From contig NZ_JAJAQH010000006.1 of the NCBI RefSeq assembly GCF_020523625.1, forward strand, positions 744,001-808,000: a DNA stretch of 64,000 bases, read 5' to 3'. Source of the DNA: Methylovorus menthalis (lineage in GTDB: Bacteria; Pseudomonadota; Gammaproteobacteria; Burkholderiales; Methylophilaceae). Under the pieces are notes generated by a model. That model searched no databases, was not told where the DNA came from, and saw only the letters and a program-made list of their open reading frames with translations. Below, piece by piece: positions 7,241 through 15,535 of this stretch. The first letter of the stretch is position 1. Each line of letters starts with the position of its first letter. A program made the translations under genes and the position numbers.

Positions 7241-9400
7241 ATGCATTCGCTGCATTCGTTTTTCTTTTTTCCATGGTTGCCGATGCTGATTGCCATGTTG
7301 ACCATGACTTTGCTGCCTTCCCTGGCACGCGCGGCAGATGTTGAGCCTGCACAGCTGCCAGAAGTCAGTGTGACGGCCAATAAGGAGAAAGAGACTGCCA
7401 CCGGACCAGTCAGCGGCTATGTGGCAAAGCGTGCTATTAGCGCTACCAAGACTGACACTTCGATTCTGGAAACGCCGCAATCCATTTCGGTGATCACTGC
7501 CGATCAGATAGCCGACCAGAAGGCCATGTCTATTCAGGAAGCATTGCGATACAGCGCCGGTGTCGTTGCTGATCAGTACGGCTCAGACTCACGTTCAGAT
7601 GGCTATTCGATTCGAGGTATGGAAGCCGTGCAATATCTTGATGGCCTGCGCCAGATCAATACCTACTATTCAGAAAGCATACGCCCTGACCCTTACATGA
7701 TGGAGCGCATAGAGGTTCTGCGAGGTCCTTCTTCCACGCTTTATGGGCAGGGCGGCGTGGGTGGCATCGTCAATCTGATCAGCAAGCGGCCCTTGACTGA
7801 AACCAGGCGAGAGATAGGCGTGTCGCTGGGAAATTACAATTTCAAGCAGATTCAGGCTGACTTCACAGGCCCTATCGCTGATAGCGATACCTTGTTTTAT
7901 CGTCTGGTCATGCTGGGCAAAGACACGGATACCCAGGTTGATCATGCATACAGCCAGCGCACCTTGTTCGCACCTACCTTAACCTGGAAGCCTGATGACA
8001 AAACCAATCTCACGCTGATGGCCCGCTATCAACTGGATGATGGTCTGCCCACCCCCCAGTTTCTTCCTGTATACGGGGTATTGAGAGCCAACCCGAATGG
8101 CCGCATTCCCTATGACAACTATCTGGGGGAGCCTGGACTGGACCGCTATACCAGTGAATCCACCCATCTTGGGTGGGCGTTCGAGCATGCCTTGAATGAT
8201 ACCTGGACCATCCGCCAGAACCTGCGTTGGACCAAGAGCCGCAATAACTACAGCTCCTTTTATGTGAACTCGTTCACATTTGATCCTGACGTCAATCCAT
8301 TTCCAACAGCTGATCAACGCACCTTGGCCCGCTACAACGATATTTCAAAAACGCATTCCTTCACACTGAATATCGATACCAATGCCCAGGCCAAGTTTGA
8401 AACTGGCCCCTTGTCGCACACGGTATTGATGGGGCTTGATTATGCGCGTTTTCGCAAGACTGGCTGGGCGGGTTTTGATAGTGGCACTGGCAATCTGATT
8501 AATATCTACAATCCGGTATATGGCAATGTGGATTCTATTGCCACCTTGAGTCCGCTGCCTGAAGCACGCCTGATGCAAACCGGTCTCTATGTACAAGATC
8601 AGGTGAAATTCGATCGGAATTGGGTACTCACTGCCGGGTTGCGTCGTGACAAGGCCGAGAACAAGAATGAAGGGTCTGAGCGTCAGGAAAGCAACAAAAC
8701 AACGGGGCGATATGGCCTTAGCTATGTATTCGATAATGGCTGGGCGCCTTATGTTTCCTATTCAGAATCCTTTATCCCGCTGTCGAACATGTCCGTGGAT
8801 GGGGGCTACCTGAAGCCGCAAGAAGGCAAGCAGTGGGAGCTGGGCTTGAAATACATGCCAGTAGGCGGCCGTACCCGCTTTACTGCTGCTGTCTATGATC
8901 TGGTGGATGAGAATCGCCCCATCTATGTTGCCAATAACATGTATACCCAGAAAGGCACCATTTATTCGAGAGGGCTGGAACTGGAAGCTGGTACCAGCTT
9001 TGGTGACCGCTGGGACCTGATCGCGGCCTACAGCTTTACTCGTGCGACCTATGGCACAACAGATAACCCCGCCGAAAAAGGCCAGCAAGTTGAAACCATC
9101 CCCAAATACCTTGCGTCCGGCTGGCTGACCAAGCGTTTCTCGATAGGTAATGTCGATGGCTTTAGAGCGGGGCTGGGGGTGCGTTATATAGGCGAGTCCT
9201 GGAATTCTACCCATATCGTCAAAACACCGGATGTGACGCTGTTCGACGCGATGTTGGGTTTTGACCATGGCAATTGGCGTTATACCTTGAACGCCAGCAA
9301 TCTGGCTGACAAGGAGTATGTCTCCACCTGCATTACCCGTGGTGATTGCTGGATAGGTGCACGCCGGGCTGCCATTGCCAGTGCAACGTATACCTGGTAA
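7241..9400 (+). CDS. TonB-dependent siderophore receptor lacking the signalling domain
   Basis: A 719-residue outer-membrane receptor. The signal peptide (about 1-31, ending LARA) is followed directly by the TonB-box region (LPEVSVTA) and the plug (about 60-180, with SIRGMEAVQYLDGLRQ and VLRGPSSTLYGQGGVGG). A 22-strand barrel ends in the aromatic residue W. A two-cysteine turn near the C-terminus (YVSTC...GDCW) is typical of hydroxamate-siderophore receptors of the FhuE/FoxA group. There is no STN domain, so it should transport but not signal. It is a clear paralogue of the next gene. Confidence 0.93.
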   Translation: MHSLHSFFFFPWLPMLIAMLTMTLLPSLARAADVEPAQLPEVSVTANKEKETATGPVSGYVAKRAISATKTDTSILETPQSISVITADQIADQKAMSIQEALRYSAGVVADQYGSDSRSDGYSIRGMEAVQYLDGLRQINTYYSESIRPDPYMMERIEVLRGPSSTLYGQGGVGGIVNLISKRPLTETRREIGVSLGNYNFKQIQADFTGPIADSDTLFYRLVMLGKDTDTQVDHAYSQRTLFAPTLTWKPDDKTNLTLMARYQLDDGLPTPQFLPVYGVLRANPNGRIPYDNYLGEPGLDRYTSESTHLGWAFEHALNDTWTIRQNLRWTKSRNNYSSFYVNSFTFDPDVNPFPTADQRTLARYNDISKTHSFTLNIDTNAQAKFETGPLSHTVLMGLDYARFRKTGWAGFDSGTGNLINIYNPVYGNVDSIATLSPLPEARLMQTGLYVQDQVKFDRNWVLTAGLRRDKAENKNEGSERQESNKTTGRYGLSYVFDNGWAPYVSYSESFIPLSNMSVDGGYLKPQEGKQWELGLKYMPVGGRTRFTAAVYDLVDENRPIYVANNMYTQKGTIYSRGLELEAGTSFGDRWDLIAAYSFTRATYGTTDNPAEKGQQVETIPKYLASGWLTKRFSIGNVDGFRAGLGVRYIGESWNSTHIVKTPDVTLFDAMLGFDHGNWRYTLNASNLADKEYVSTCITRGDCWIGARRAAIASATYTW

Positions 9401-9560
9401 CCCTGATACCAGTAGCGCTCGGCGTGATCACGGAAATGCCTTGTTTGATGAGACAGGACATTTTTTTTATTCAGATCACCAAAAGAGGGTTCCCTTTTTC
9501 TGATTTCGATTGGCAATACAGATGAAGCATTGCCGAATCAATTTCATTAAAGGGGAATTC
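9401..9560. other. Gap between the two receptor genes
   Basis: 160 bases. They include a run of eight T near 9463 and an imperfect AAAAGAGGG/CCCTTTTT inverted repeat around 9480-9499, possibly a weak terminator that would lower expression of the second receptor. AAGGGGAA precedes the ATG at 9561 and fixes that start in preference to an in-frame ATG at 9510. Confidence 0.35.
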
Positions 9561-12047
9561 ATGCAACATCATCATGCCCATGGGCGTTTCTTCAAAAAAC
9601 GCATCGTGAAAGCCGTTCAGCTGACATTGCTGGCGGTACCATTAAGCCTTGCCATTCCGCATATCATCAATAATAGTCAGGCGGCGGAGCAGCAGGCTTC
9701 CAGTGCGCGCCAGTACCAGATTCCGGCTGGATCGTTGAGCAGGGTGTTGAGCCAGTTTGCTGCCGAGGCCGGGATTGCGCTCTCGGTGGATGGGGCGCTC
9801 ACCGAGGGGCGACAAAGTGCAGGCCTGCAAGGTCGCTACACAGTAACTGCAGGCTTGTCTGCATTGCTGGCGAATACCGGGCTGGAGGCCGCGACGGTCA
9901 GCGATGGCGGATACACACTGCGCAAGGCAGAAGTGCAACCCCAACCTTCTTCCAAAGCCGAGCAACTGCCTGAGGTGAAAGTCAGTGCAGCGGCGGAGCA
10001 GGAGAGCCCAACCGGCCCTGCCAAGGGCTATGTGGCAAAGCGCAGCTTGACCGCGACCAAGACCGATACTGCAGTAATCGAGTCGCCGCAATCGATTGCG
10101 ATTGTGACGCGTGAGCAGATGGATGCGCAGGGCGTGCAGTCTGTCAGCGACGCTTTGCGCTACACGGCCGGGGTGCTGGCGGAAGCCAATGGTCCAGACC
10201 CGCGCGCGGATAGCATCTCCATTCGTGGCTTTGATTCCAATGGCCGCGATCAGTATCGCGATGGCTTGCGCTCTTATGCTTTCAATAATCAGGGCGGCAC
10301 GGTGATTGAGCCTTATGGTCTGGAGCGGGTGGAAATTCTGCGTGGCCCATCTTCCATTCTGTATGGGCAAGGTGGCCCAGGTGGCCTGATCAACCTGGTC
10401 AGCAAGCGGCCTACCGATAAACCGTTGCACGAGGTGCAAGTGCAGTTGGGAAGTTACGACCGCAAGCAGTTGGCGGGAGATTTTGGTGGATTGCTCACCG
10501 ATGATGGGACCTTATCTTATCGCCTCACCGCGCTGGTGCGTGATAGCGAGAGCCAGATTGACTATGTCAAGGATGACCGGGTATTTATTGCCCCCGCCAT
10601 CACCTGGCGCCCCAGCGATTTTACGACGCTGACTGTGCTTGCCGATTACCAGAAAAACGAGCGTGGGCAAGGCTATCAGGCCTGGCCGCGCGTAGGGACG
10701 CTCTACAGTAGCGCCTACGGCAAGATATCCACCAGCCGGTTTGTCGGCGAGCCAGGGGTAGATAAATTCAATCAGGAGCGCTATTCGCTGGGTTACCAGT
10801 TTGAGCATATTTTTAACGACAACGTGCTGTTCCGGCAGAACCTGCGTTACCAGAACATGAAGAGCACCACCATCTCCACCTACATGACCGGCTTGCAGAG
10901 CGACCAGCGCACCGTGGGACGCTTTTCCGGCGGTAGCTGGGACGATGTGGATAATCTCTCGATCGACAACCATGTGCAATTGAAATGGGGCCAGGGGCAA
11001 GACATTGAGCATACGGCGCTGATTGGCCTGGACGCTCAAAAAATGAAAAGCCATGTGGACGAAACCTTTGCCACAGTGTCCAGCCTCGATCTTTATAACC
11101 CGGTTTATGGGACGGCTTCGCCCAATTTTTCTGTCACCGGTGATGCCACCCAGCGCCTGCGGCAGACAGGCTTTTATTTGCAGGATCAAATCAAGATCGC
11201 TCAGAAATGGGTCGTGACCCTGGGAGGCCGTCGCGATTGGGCCAGAACCTCTACCCGCGATTATCTGGATGACAGCAATTCTGACCACCAGAATGACAGC
11301 GCCAATACCTGGCGTACAGGCGTGGTGTATCTGGCGGACAATGGTTGGGCGCCGTATGCCAGCTATACAGAGTCGTTTTTGCCTGTGATCGGACGGACTT
11401 CTGAAGCGCGCGGGAGCACGCCTTTCAAGCCTGAAACTGGCAAGCAATATGAAGTGGGTGCGCGTTTCCAGCCAGCAGGGCAGCGCACCATGCTGACTTT
11501 TTCGCTGTTTGACCTGACCCGCCAGAACGTGACAACGGATGACCCACTGGATACTGGCAACAAGATGATTCAGCGTGGGGAAGTGCAGTCGCGTGGGTTT
11601 GAGGCGGAAGCGAAATCGCAACTCGATAACGGCCTGGATCTGGTGGCGAGCTACACCTACACGTTGCTGGAGATCACCAAAAGTAATGATGGGGTGAAGG
11701 GAAATACGCCTAGCGGCCTGCCCAAACACGCCGCGGCATTATGGGCTAATTATCGTCTGCCAGAGTCTATCCTGGCGGGCTTAACCGTGGGTGGCGGCTT
11801 GCGCTATATCGGCTCGACTTACGGTACCGATGAGAATACCTACAAGTTGCCGTCTTACACGCTGGTGGATGCTACGCTGCGTTACGACCTTGCCAGCCTG
11901 GGCGATCAATGGAAAGGCTGGAAATTCGCCCTCAATGCCAGCAATCTGTTCGACAAAGAGTATGTAGCAACCTGTGGCTACTATGGTGATGGCTGCAAAT
12001 GGGGTTACCGCCGCAATGTGATGGGCACGCTGACCTATAGCTGGTAA
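9561..12047 (+). CDS. TonB-dependent siderophore receptor with N-terminal STN signalling domain
   Basis: An 828-residue outer-membrane transducer-receptor. The signal peptide is about 1-42. The STN (secretin/TonB short N-terminal) domain is at about 50-122 (QYQIPAGSLSRVLSQFAAEAG). Then come a TonB box (LPEVKVSA), the plug (about 165-270, SIRGFDSNGRDQYRDGLR and ILRGPSSILYGQGGPGG) and a barrel ending in W. It shares the GPxxGYVAKR linker and the C-terminal two-cysteine turn with the preceding receptor. The STN domain would touch the FecR-like protein when the ferric siderophore binds. Its stop codon overlaps the start of the PepSY gene. Confidence 0.94.
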   Translation: MQHHHAHGRFFKKRIVKAVQLTLLAVPLSLAIPHIINNSQAAEQQASSARQYQIPAGSLSRVLSQFAAEAGIALSVDGALTEGRQSAGLQGRYTVTAGLSALLANTGLEAATVSDGGYTLRKAEVQPQPSSKAEQLPEVKVSAAAEQESPTGPAKGYVAKRSLTATKTDTAVIESPQSIAIVTREQMDAQGVQSVSDALRYTAGVLAEANGPDPRADSISIRGFDSNGRDQYRDGLRSYAFNNQGGTVIEPYGLERVEILRGPSSILYGQGGPGGLINLVSKRPTDKPLHEVQVQLGSYDRKQLAGDFGGLLTDDGTLSYRLTALVRDSESQIDYVKDDRVFIAPAITWRPSDFTTLTVLADYQKNERGQGYQAWPRVGTLYSSAYGKISTSRFVGEPGVDKFNQERYSLGYQFEHIFNDNVLFRQNLRYQNMKSTTISTYMTGLQSDQRTVGRFSGGSWDDVDNLSIDNHVQLKWGQGQDIEHTALIGLDAQKMKSHVDETFATVSSLDLYNPVYGTASPNFSVTGDATQRLRQTGFYLQDQIKIAQKWVVTLGGRRDWARTSTRDYLDDSNSDHQNDSANTWRTGVVYLADNGWAPYASYTESFLPVIGRTSEARGSTPFKPETGKQYEVGARFQPAGQRTMLTFSLFDLTRQNVTTDDPLDTGNKMIQRGEVQSRGFEAEAKSQLDNGLDLVASYTYTLLEITKSNDGVKGNTPSGLPKHAAALWANYRLPESILAGLTVGGGLRYIGSTYGTDENTYKLPSYTLVDATLRYDLASLGDQWKGWKFALNASNLFDKEYVATCGYYGDGCKWGYRRNVMGTLTYSW

Positions 12048-13258
12048 TGCGCGCTTATCTTGTTGTCTGGCATCGCTGGGTGGGCCTCACTATGGCGGGT
12101 TTTCTGGTGGTGGCCGGGTTTACCGGGGCGATCATTGCTTTTGAGGAGGAGGTCGACGGCTGGCTGAATCCTCACTTGCTGCATCCGGCATGGCAGGCGG
12201 GGGGCGCGCCGCTGAATGCCTATGCACTGCGCGAGGCTGCCCAGCGGCAGGCGCCCGCTGGCATGCTGGTGGATGAGCTGCTGTTGCATGTGGAAGCTGG
12301 TGAATCCGCTGCGTTCCGGTTGACCCCAGGCCCGTCTGTGGATGGCAAAGCCCCACCATTGCTGGCGGATGAGATGTTCGTGCATCCGCAAACCGCCGCC
12401 ATGCTGGGGATGCGCTTGCGTGGCGAGAGTCTGTTTGAGCGCGAAACGCTGGTGGGCTTTCTCTATAAATTGCATTACTCGCTGGCCTTGCCGGGCAATA
12501 GCGGACGCTTGATTTTTGGCATCATCGCCGTCCTGTGGACGCTGGATAGCGTGATCGCTTTTTATCTCACCTTGCCGCGACGGCAGCAGGCAGCCAAGGC
12601 ATCCTATCTGAGTCGATGGAAACCGGCCTGGCTGATCAAGTGGCAGGCCGGTGCTACCCGCATCAACTTTGATCTGCATCGGGCGTTTGGCTTGTGGCTA
12701 TGCCTGGTATTGCTGATGTTTGCCTGGTCCAGTGTCATGTTCAATCTGCGTGAGCAGGTGTATATGCCGATGATGAAAACCATGTTTGCCTTTGATCTTT
12801 CATGGCGCGCCATTCCGCCGCTGGCACAGCCTCTCTCCCGTGAGCCCATGCCGTGGCCTCATGCGCACGCCATGGCACGCCATGCCATGCAGCGTTTCAG
12901 TGCCGAGCGTGGGCTCAAGGTGGATTTTGAAGACCGCTTGCGGCTGGACAGGCAGCGCGGGCTGTATGCGTATTTTGTGCATAGCAATGCCGATCTGCGG
13001 AGTGATCGTGGTAACACCGCGATTCTGATTGACGCTGCGACGGGCGAGATCAAAGGCTGGTGGCTGCCCACGGGCGACAAGGCCGGGAATACCGTCAGCA
13101 ACTGGCTGGGCGCGCTGCACATGGGGCAGGTGTTTGGGCTGCCTTACCGCATATTTGTGAGTTTCTGCGGCCTGGCGCTGGTGCTGGTCTCCGTGACGGG
13201 GGTACTGATCTGGTGGAAAAAGCGCCATGGCAAGCAATCACGACGCGTTGCCAGATAG
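12047..13258 (+). CDS. PepSY-associated membrane protein, possible ferric-siderophore reductase
   Basis: A 403-residue inner-membrane protein of the PepSY_TM family with four predicted helices: about 10-35, 145-172, 220-242 and 365-390. Histidines lie in the membrane segments (WHRWVGL near 9, KLHYSLALPG near 143, LHRAFGLW near 210, LGALHMGQ near 357). Homologues such as PiuB, FoxB and FiuB sit beside siderophore receptors and are thought to reduce or process siderophore iron at the inner membrane. The ATG overlaps the receptor stop (TAATG), so coexpression is expected. The reductase role is inferred from context. Confidence 0.87.
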   Translation: MRAYLVVWHRWVGLTMAGFLVVAGFTGAIIAFEEEVDGWLNPHLLHPAWQAGGAPLNAYALREAAQRQAPAGMLVDELLLHVEAGESAAFRLTPGPSVDGKAPPLLADEMFVHPQTAAMLGMRLRGESLFERETLVGFLYKLHYSLALPGNSGRLIFGIIAVLWTLDSVIAFYLTLPRRQQAAKASYLSRWKPAWLIKWQAGATRINFDLHRAFGLWLCLVLLMFAWSSVMFNLREQVYMPMMKTMFAFDLSWRAIPPLAQPLSREPMPWPHAHAMARHAMQRFSAERGLKVDFEDRLRLDRQRGLYAYFVHSNADLRSDRGNTAILIDAATGEIKGWWLPTGDKAGNTVSNWLGALHMGQVFGLPYRIFVSFCGLALVLVSVTGVLIWWKKRHGKQSRRVAR

Positions 13259-13332
13259 CCTGATAAAAACGTTATTTATCGTAGCTTCAATAGGGAAACA
13301 CACATATTCAAGGCAATCAAAATCAGGCCAAT

Positions 13333-13362
13333 AAAAAAGCCGCAGATGTCTGCGGCTTTTTT
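13333..13362. terminator. Bidirectional intrinsic terminator
   Basis: AAAAAAGCCGCAGA-tg-TCTGCGGCTTTTTT: an uninterrupted inverted repeat with T runs on both strands. It lies between the convergent PepSY gene and acs and can end both transcripts. Confidence 0.93.
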
Positions 13363-13399
13363 ATGCATGACGTTTACGTCAGCCTGTGATGGCGGCTTA

Positions 13400-15361
13400 T
13401 CAGGAAACAGGCTGCTTCAGCTGTTCCAGAATGGCCGGATTATCCAGCGTGGAAATATCCGAGGTGATCTCCTCGCCCTTGGCCAGCGAACGCAGCAGGC
13501 GGCGCATGATCTTGCCGGAGCGGGTCTTGGGCAGGTTATCGCCAAAGCGGATTTCATCGGGCTTGGCGATGGGGCCGATTTCTTTGCCGACCCAGTCACG
13601 CAGTTGCGCCACGATCTGTTTTGCCTCATCGCCTTCTGGACGGGCGCCTTTCAGCACCACATAGGCGACGATGGATTCGCCCTTGATCTCATGCGGCTTG
13701 CCAACCACGGCAGCCTCCGCCACCAGCGGATGGGCCACCAGCGCGGATTCGATTTCCATGGTGCCGAGGCGGTGGCCGGAGACATTCAGCACATCGTCAA
13801 TACGTCCCATGATCCAGAAGTAGCCATCGTCGTCACGGTGGGCAGAGTCACCGGCCAGGTAAACGCCTTTCAGCTCTTCAGGGAAATACGATTTCTTGAA
13901 GCGCTCCGGGTCGTTCCAGATGGTGCGTATCATGGATGGCCATGGTTTCTTGACTACCAGCAGACCACCGCCGGTGCCATCAATATGGCTGCCATCTTCA
14001 TTGACGATATCCATCATGATGCCGGGCAGGGGGCGGGTGCAGGAGCCAGGCTTGGCATTGATGGCGCCGGGTAGCGGGGCAATCATGTGGGCGCCGGTTT
14101 CGGTTTGCCACCAGGTATCCACAATCGGGCAGCGCTCGCGGCCCACGGTTTTGTGATACCACATCCAGGCTTCGGGGTTGATGGGCTCGCCCACCGTGCC
14201 CAACAGGCGCAGGCTGGAAAGATCGTAATTATTGGGTAAATCGCCGCCCAGCTTAATCAGCGAACGAATCGCCGTGGGCGCGGTGTAAAACACGCTGACC
14301 TTGTGTTTTTCGATCATCTGCCAGAAGCGACCAGCATCGGGATAAGTCGGCACGCCTTCAAACACGACTTGCGTGCTGCCCAGCGCCAGTGGGCCATAGG
14401 CCACATAGCTGTGGCCGGTAATCCAGCCCACATCGGCCGTGCACCAGAAAATATCCGTGGCTTTATGGTCAAACACCCATTTCATGCTCATGACCGCGCC
14501 CAGCAGATAACCGCCGGTGGAATGCTGCACGCCCTTGGGTTTGCCGGTGGAGCCCGAGGTATAGAGAATGAACAGCGGATGCTCGGCATTGACCCAGGTC
14601 GGCTCGCAGTAATCGGATTCTGCGCTTTCCAGATCATGCCACCACAGGTCACGCGCATTCCAGGTGACATCGCCGCCGGTGCGTTGGTACACAATCACGC
14701 CGGTCACGGCTTCGCAACCACCAAAGCTCAAGGCTTCGTCCACGGCGGGTTTCAGCGGCATGGCACGACCGCCACGCATCTGGCCGTCCGCGGTGATCAC
14801 CAGCTTGGCACCCACATCGGTGATGCGCTCGTGCAGGCTTTTGGAGGAGAAGCCGCCAAACACCACGGAGTGAATGGCACCAATACGCGCGCAGGCTTGC
14901 ATGGCGATAATCGCTTCTACGCTCATGGGCAGGTAGATGATCACGCGATCGCCTTTGCCTACCCCCTGTTTTTTCAGGGCATTGGCAAAGCGGCAAACAC
15001 GCTGATGCAGCTGGCGATAGGTGACGTTGGTGACCGTACCGTCGTCGGCTTCAAAAATCAGGGCAGCTTTGTCGCCACGGGTAGAGAGATGACGGTCCAG
15101 GCTATTGTAGGAAGCATTGAGTTCGCCATCGTGGAACCAGCGGTAGAAAGGCGCATTGGCTTCATCCAGCACGGCGGTAAACGGCTTGTGCCAATCCAGC
15201 TCCTTTTGCGCGAGCGCAGCCCAGAAGCCTGGGTAATCCTGCTCGGCCTGCTGGCAGAGCGCGGTATATTGTTCCAGACCTGAAATGGTGGCTGCCTGCT
15301 TGAAGGCCTCCTGTGGGGGGAAAACGCGGGTTTCGGTCAGAACGGTTTCAATCGATGACAT
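13400..15361 (-). CDS. acs: Acetyl-CoA synthetase
   Basis: AMP-forming ligase converting acetate, ATP and CoA to acetyl-CoA. The protein is 653 residues, the usual length. It shows the AMP-binding loop [11 protein letters not shown] near 265, the acetate-pocket region WWQTETGAH near 413, the hinge region [15 protein letters not shown] near 518, and the C-terminal [11 protein letters not shown] whose lysine (about 617) is acetylated in characterised enzymes. GGAG lies upstream of the ATG. It is a single gene divergent from glnE. In a methylotroph it would serve acetate salvage. Confidence 0.97.
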   Translation of the reverse strand: MSSIETVLTETRVFPPQEAFKQAATISGLEQYTALCQQAEQDYPGFWAALAQKELDWHKPFTAVLDEANAPFYRWFHDGELNASYNSLDRHLSTRGDKAALIFEADDGTVTNVTYRQLHQRVCRFANALKKQGVGKGDRVIIYLPMSVEAIIAMQACARIGAIHSVVFGGFSSKSLHERITDVGAKLVITADGQMRGGRAMPLKPAVDEALSFGGCEAVTGVIVYQRTGGDVTWNARDLWWHDLESAESDYCEPTWVNAEHPLFILYTSGSTGKPKGVQHSTGGYLLGAVMSMKWVFDHKATDIFWCTADVGWITGHSYVAYGPLALGSTQVVFEGVPTYPDAGRFWQMIEKHKVSVFYTAPTAIRSLIKLGGDLPNNYDLSSLRLLGTVGEPINPEAWMWYHKTVGRERCPIVDTWWQTETGAHMIAPLPGAINAKPGSCTRPLPGIMMDIVNEDGSHIDGTGGGLLVVKKPWPSMIRTIWNDPERFKKSYFPEELKGVYLAGDSAHRDDDGYFWIMGRIDDVLNVSGHRLGTMEIESALVAHPLVAEAAVVGKPHEIKGESIVAYVVLKGARPEGDEAKQIVAQLRDWVGKEIGPIAKPDEIRFGDNLPKTRSGKIMRRLLRSLAKGEEITSDISTLDNPAILEQLKQPVS

Positions 15362-15535
15362 TCAGAGATCTCCAGCAAGCACTTATCGTTGTGTTATCAG
15401 TGGCCTGGTGATGAGGTTGGCTTGACCTGATGGTCGCTAACCCCAGCCCGGCCTGATTTTGGGTTATTCTTCAGCTGTTACAAAAGGTAACGAAAAAAAT
15501 CTTCCACATAATACCACCAGCCAAGCTGATTTTTG

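Noticed and set aside
10512-11729. A 405-codon open frame antisense to the second receptor
   Set aside because: It is a shadow frame of a clear TonB-dependent receptor; no ribosome site or domain was seen.
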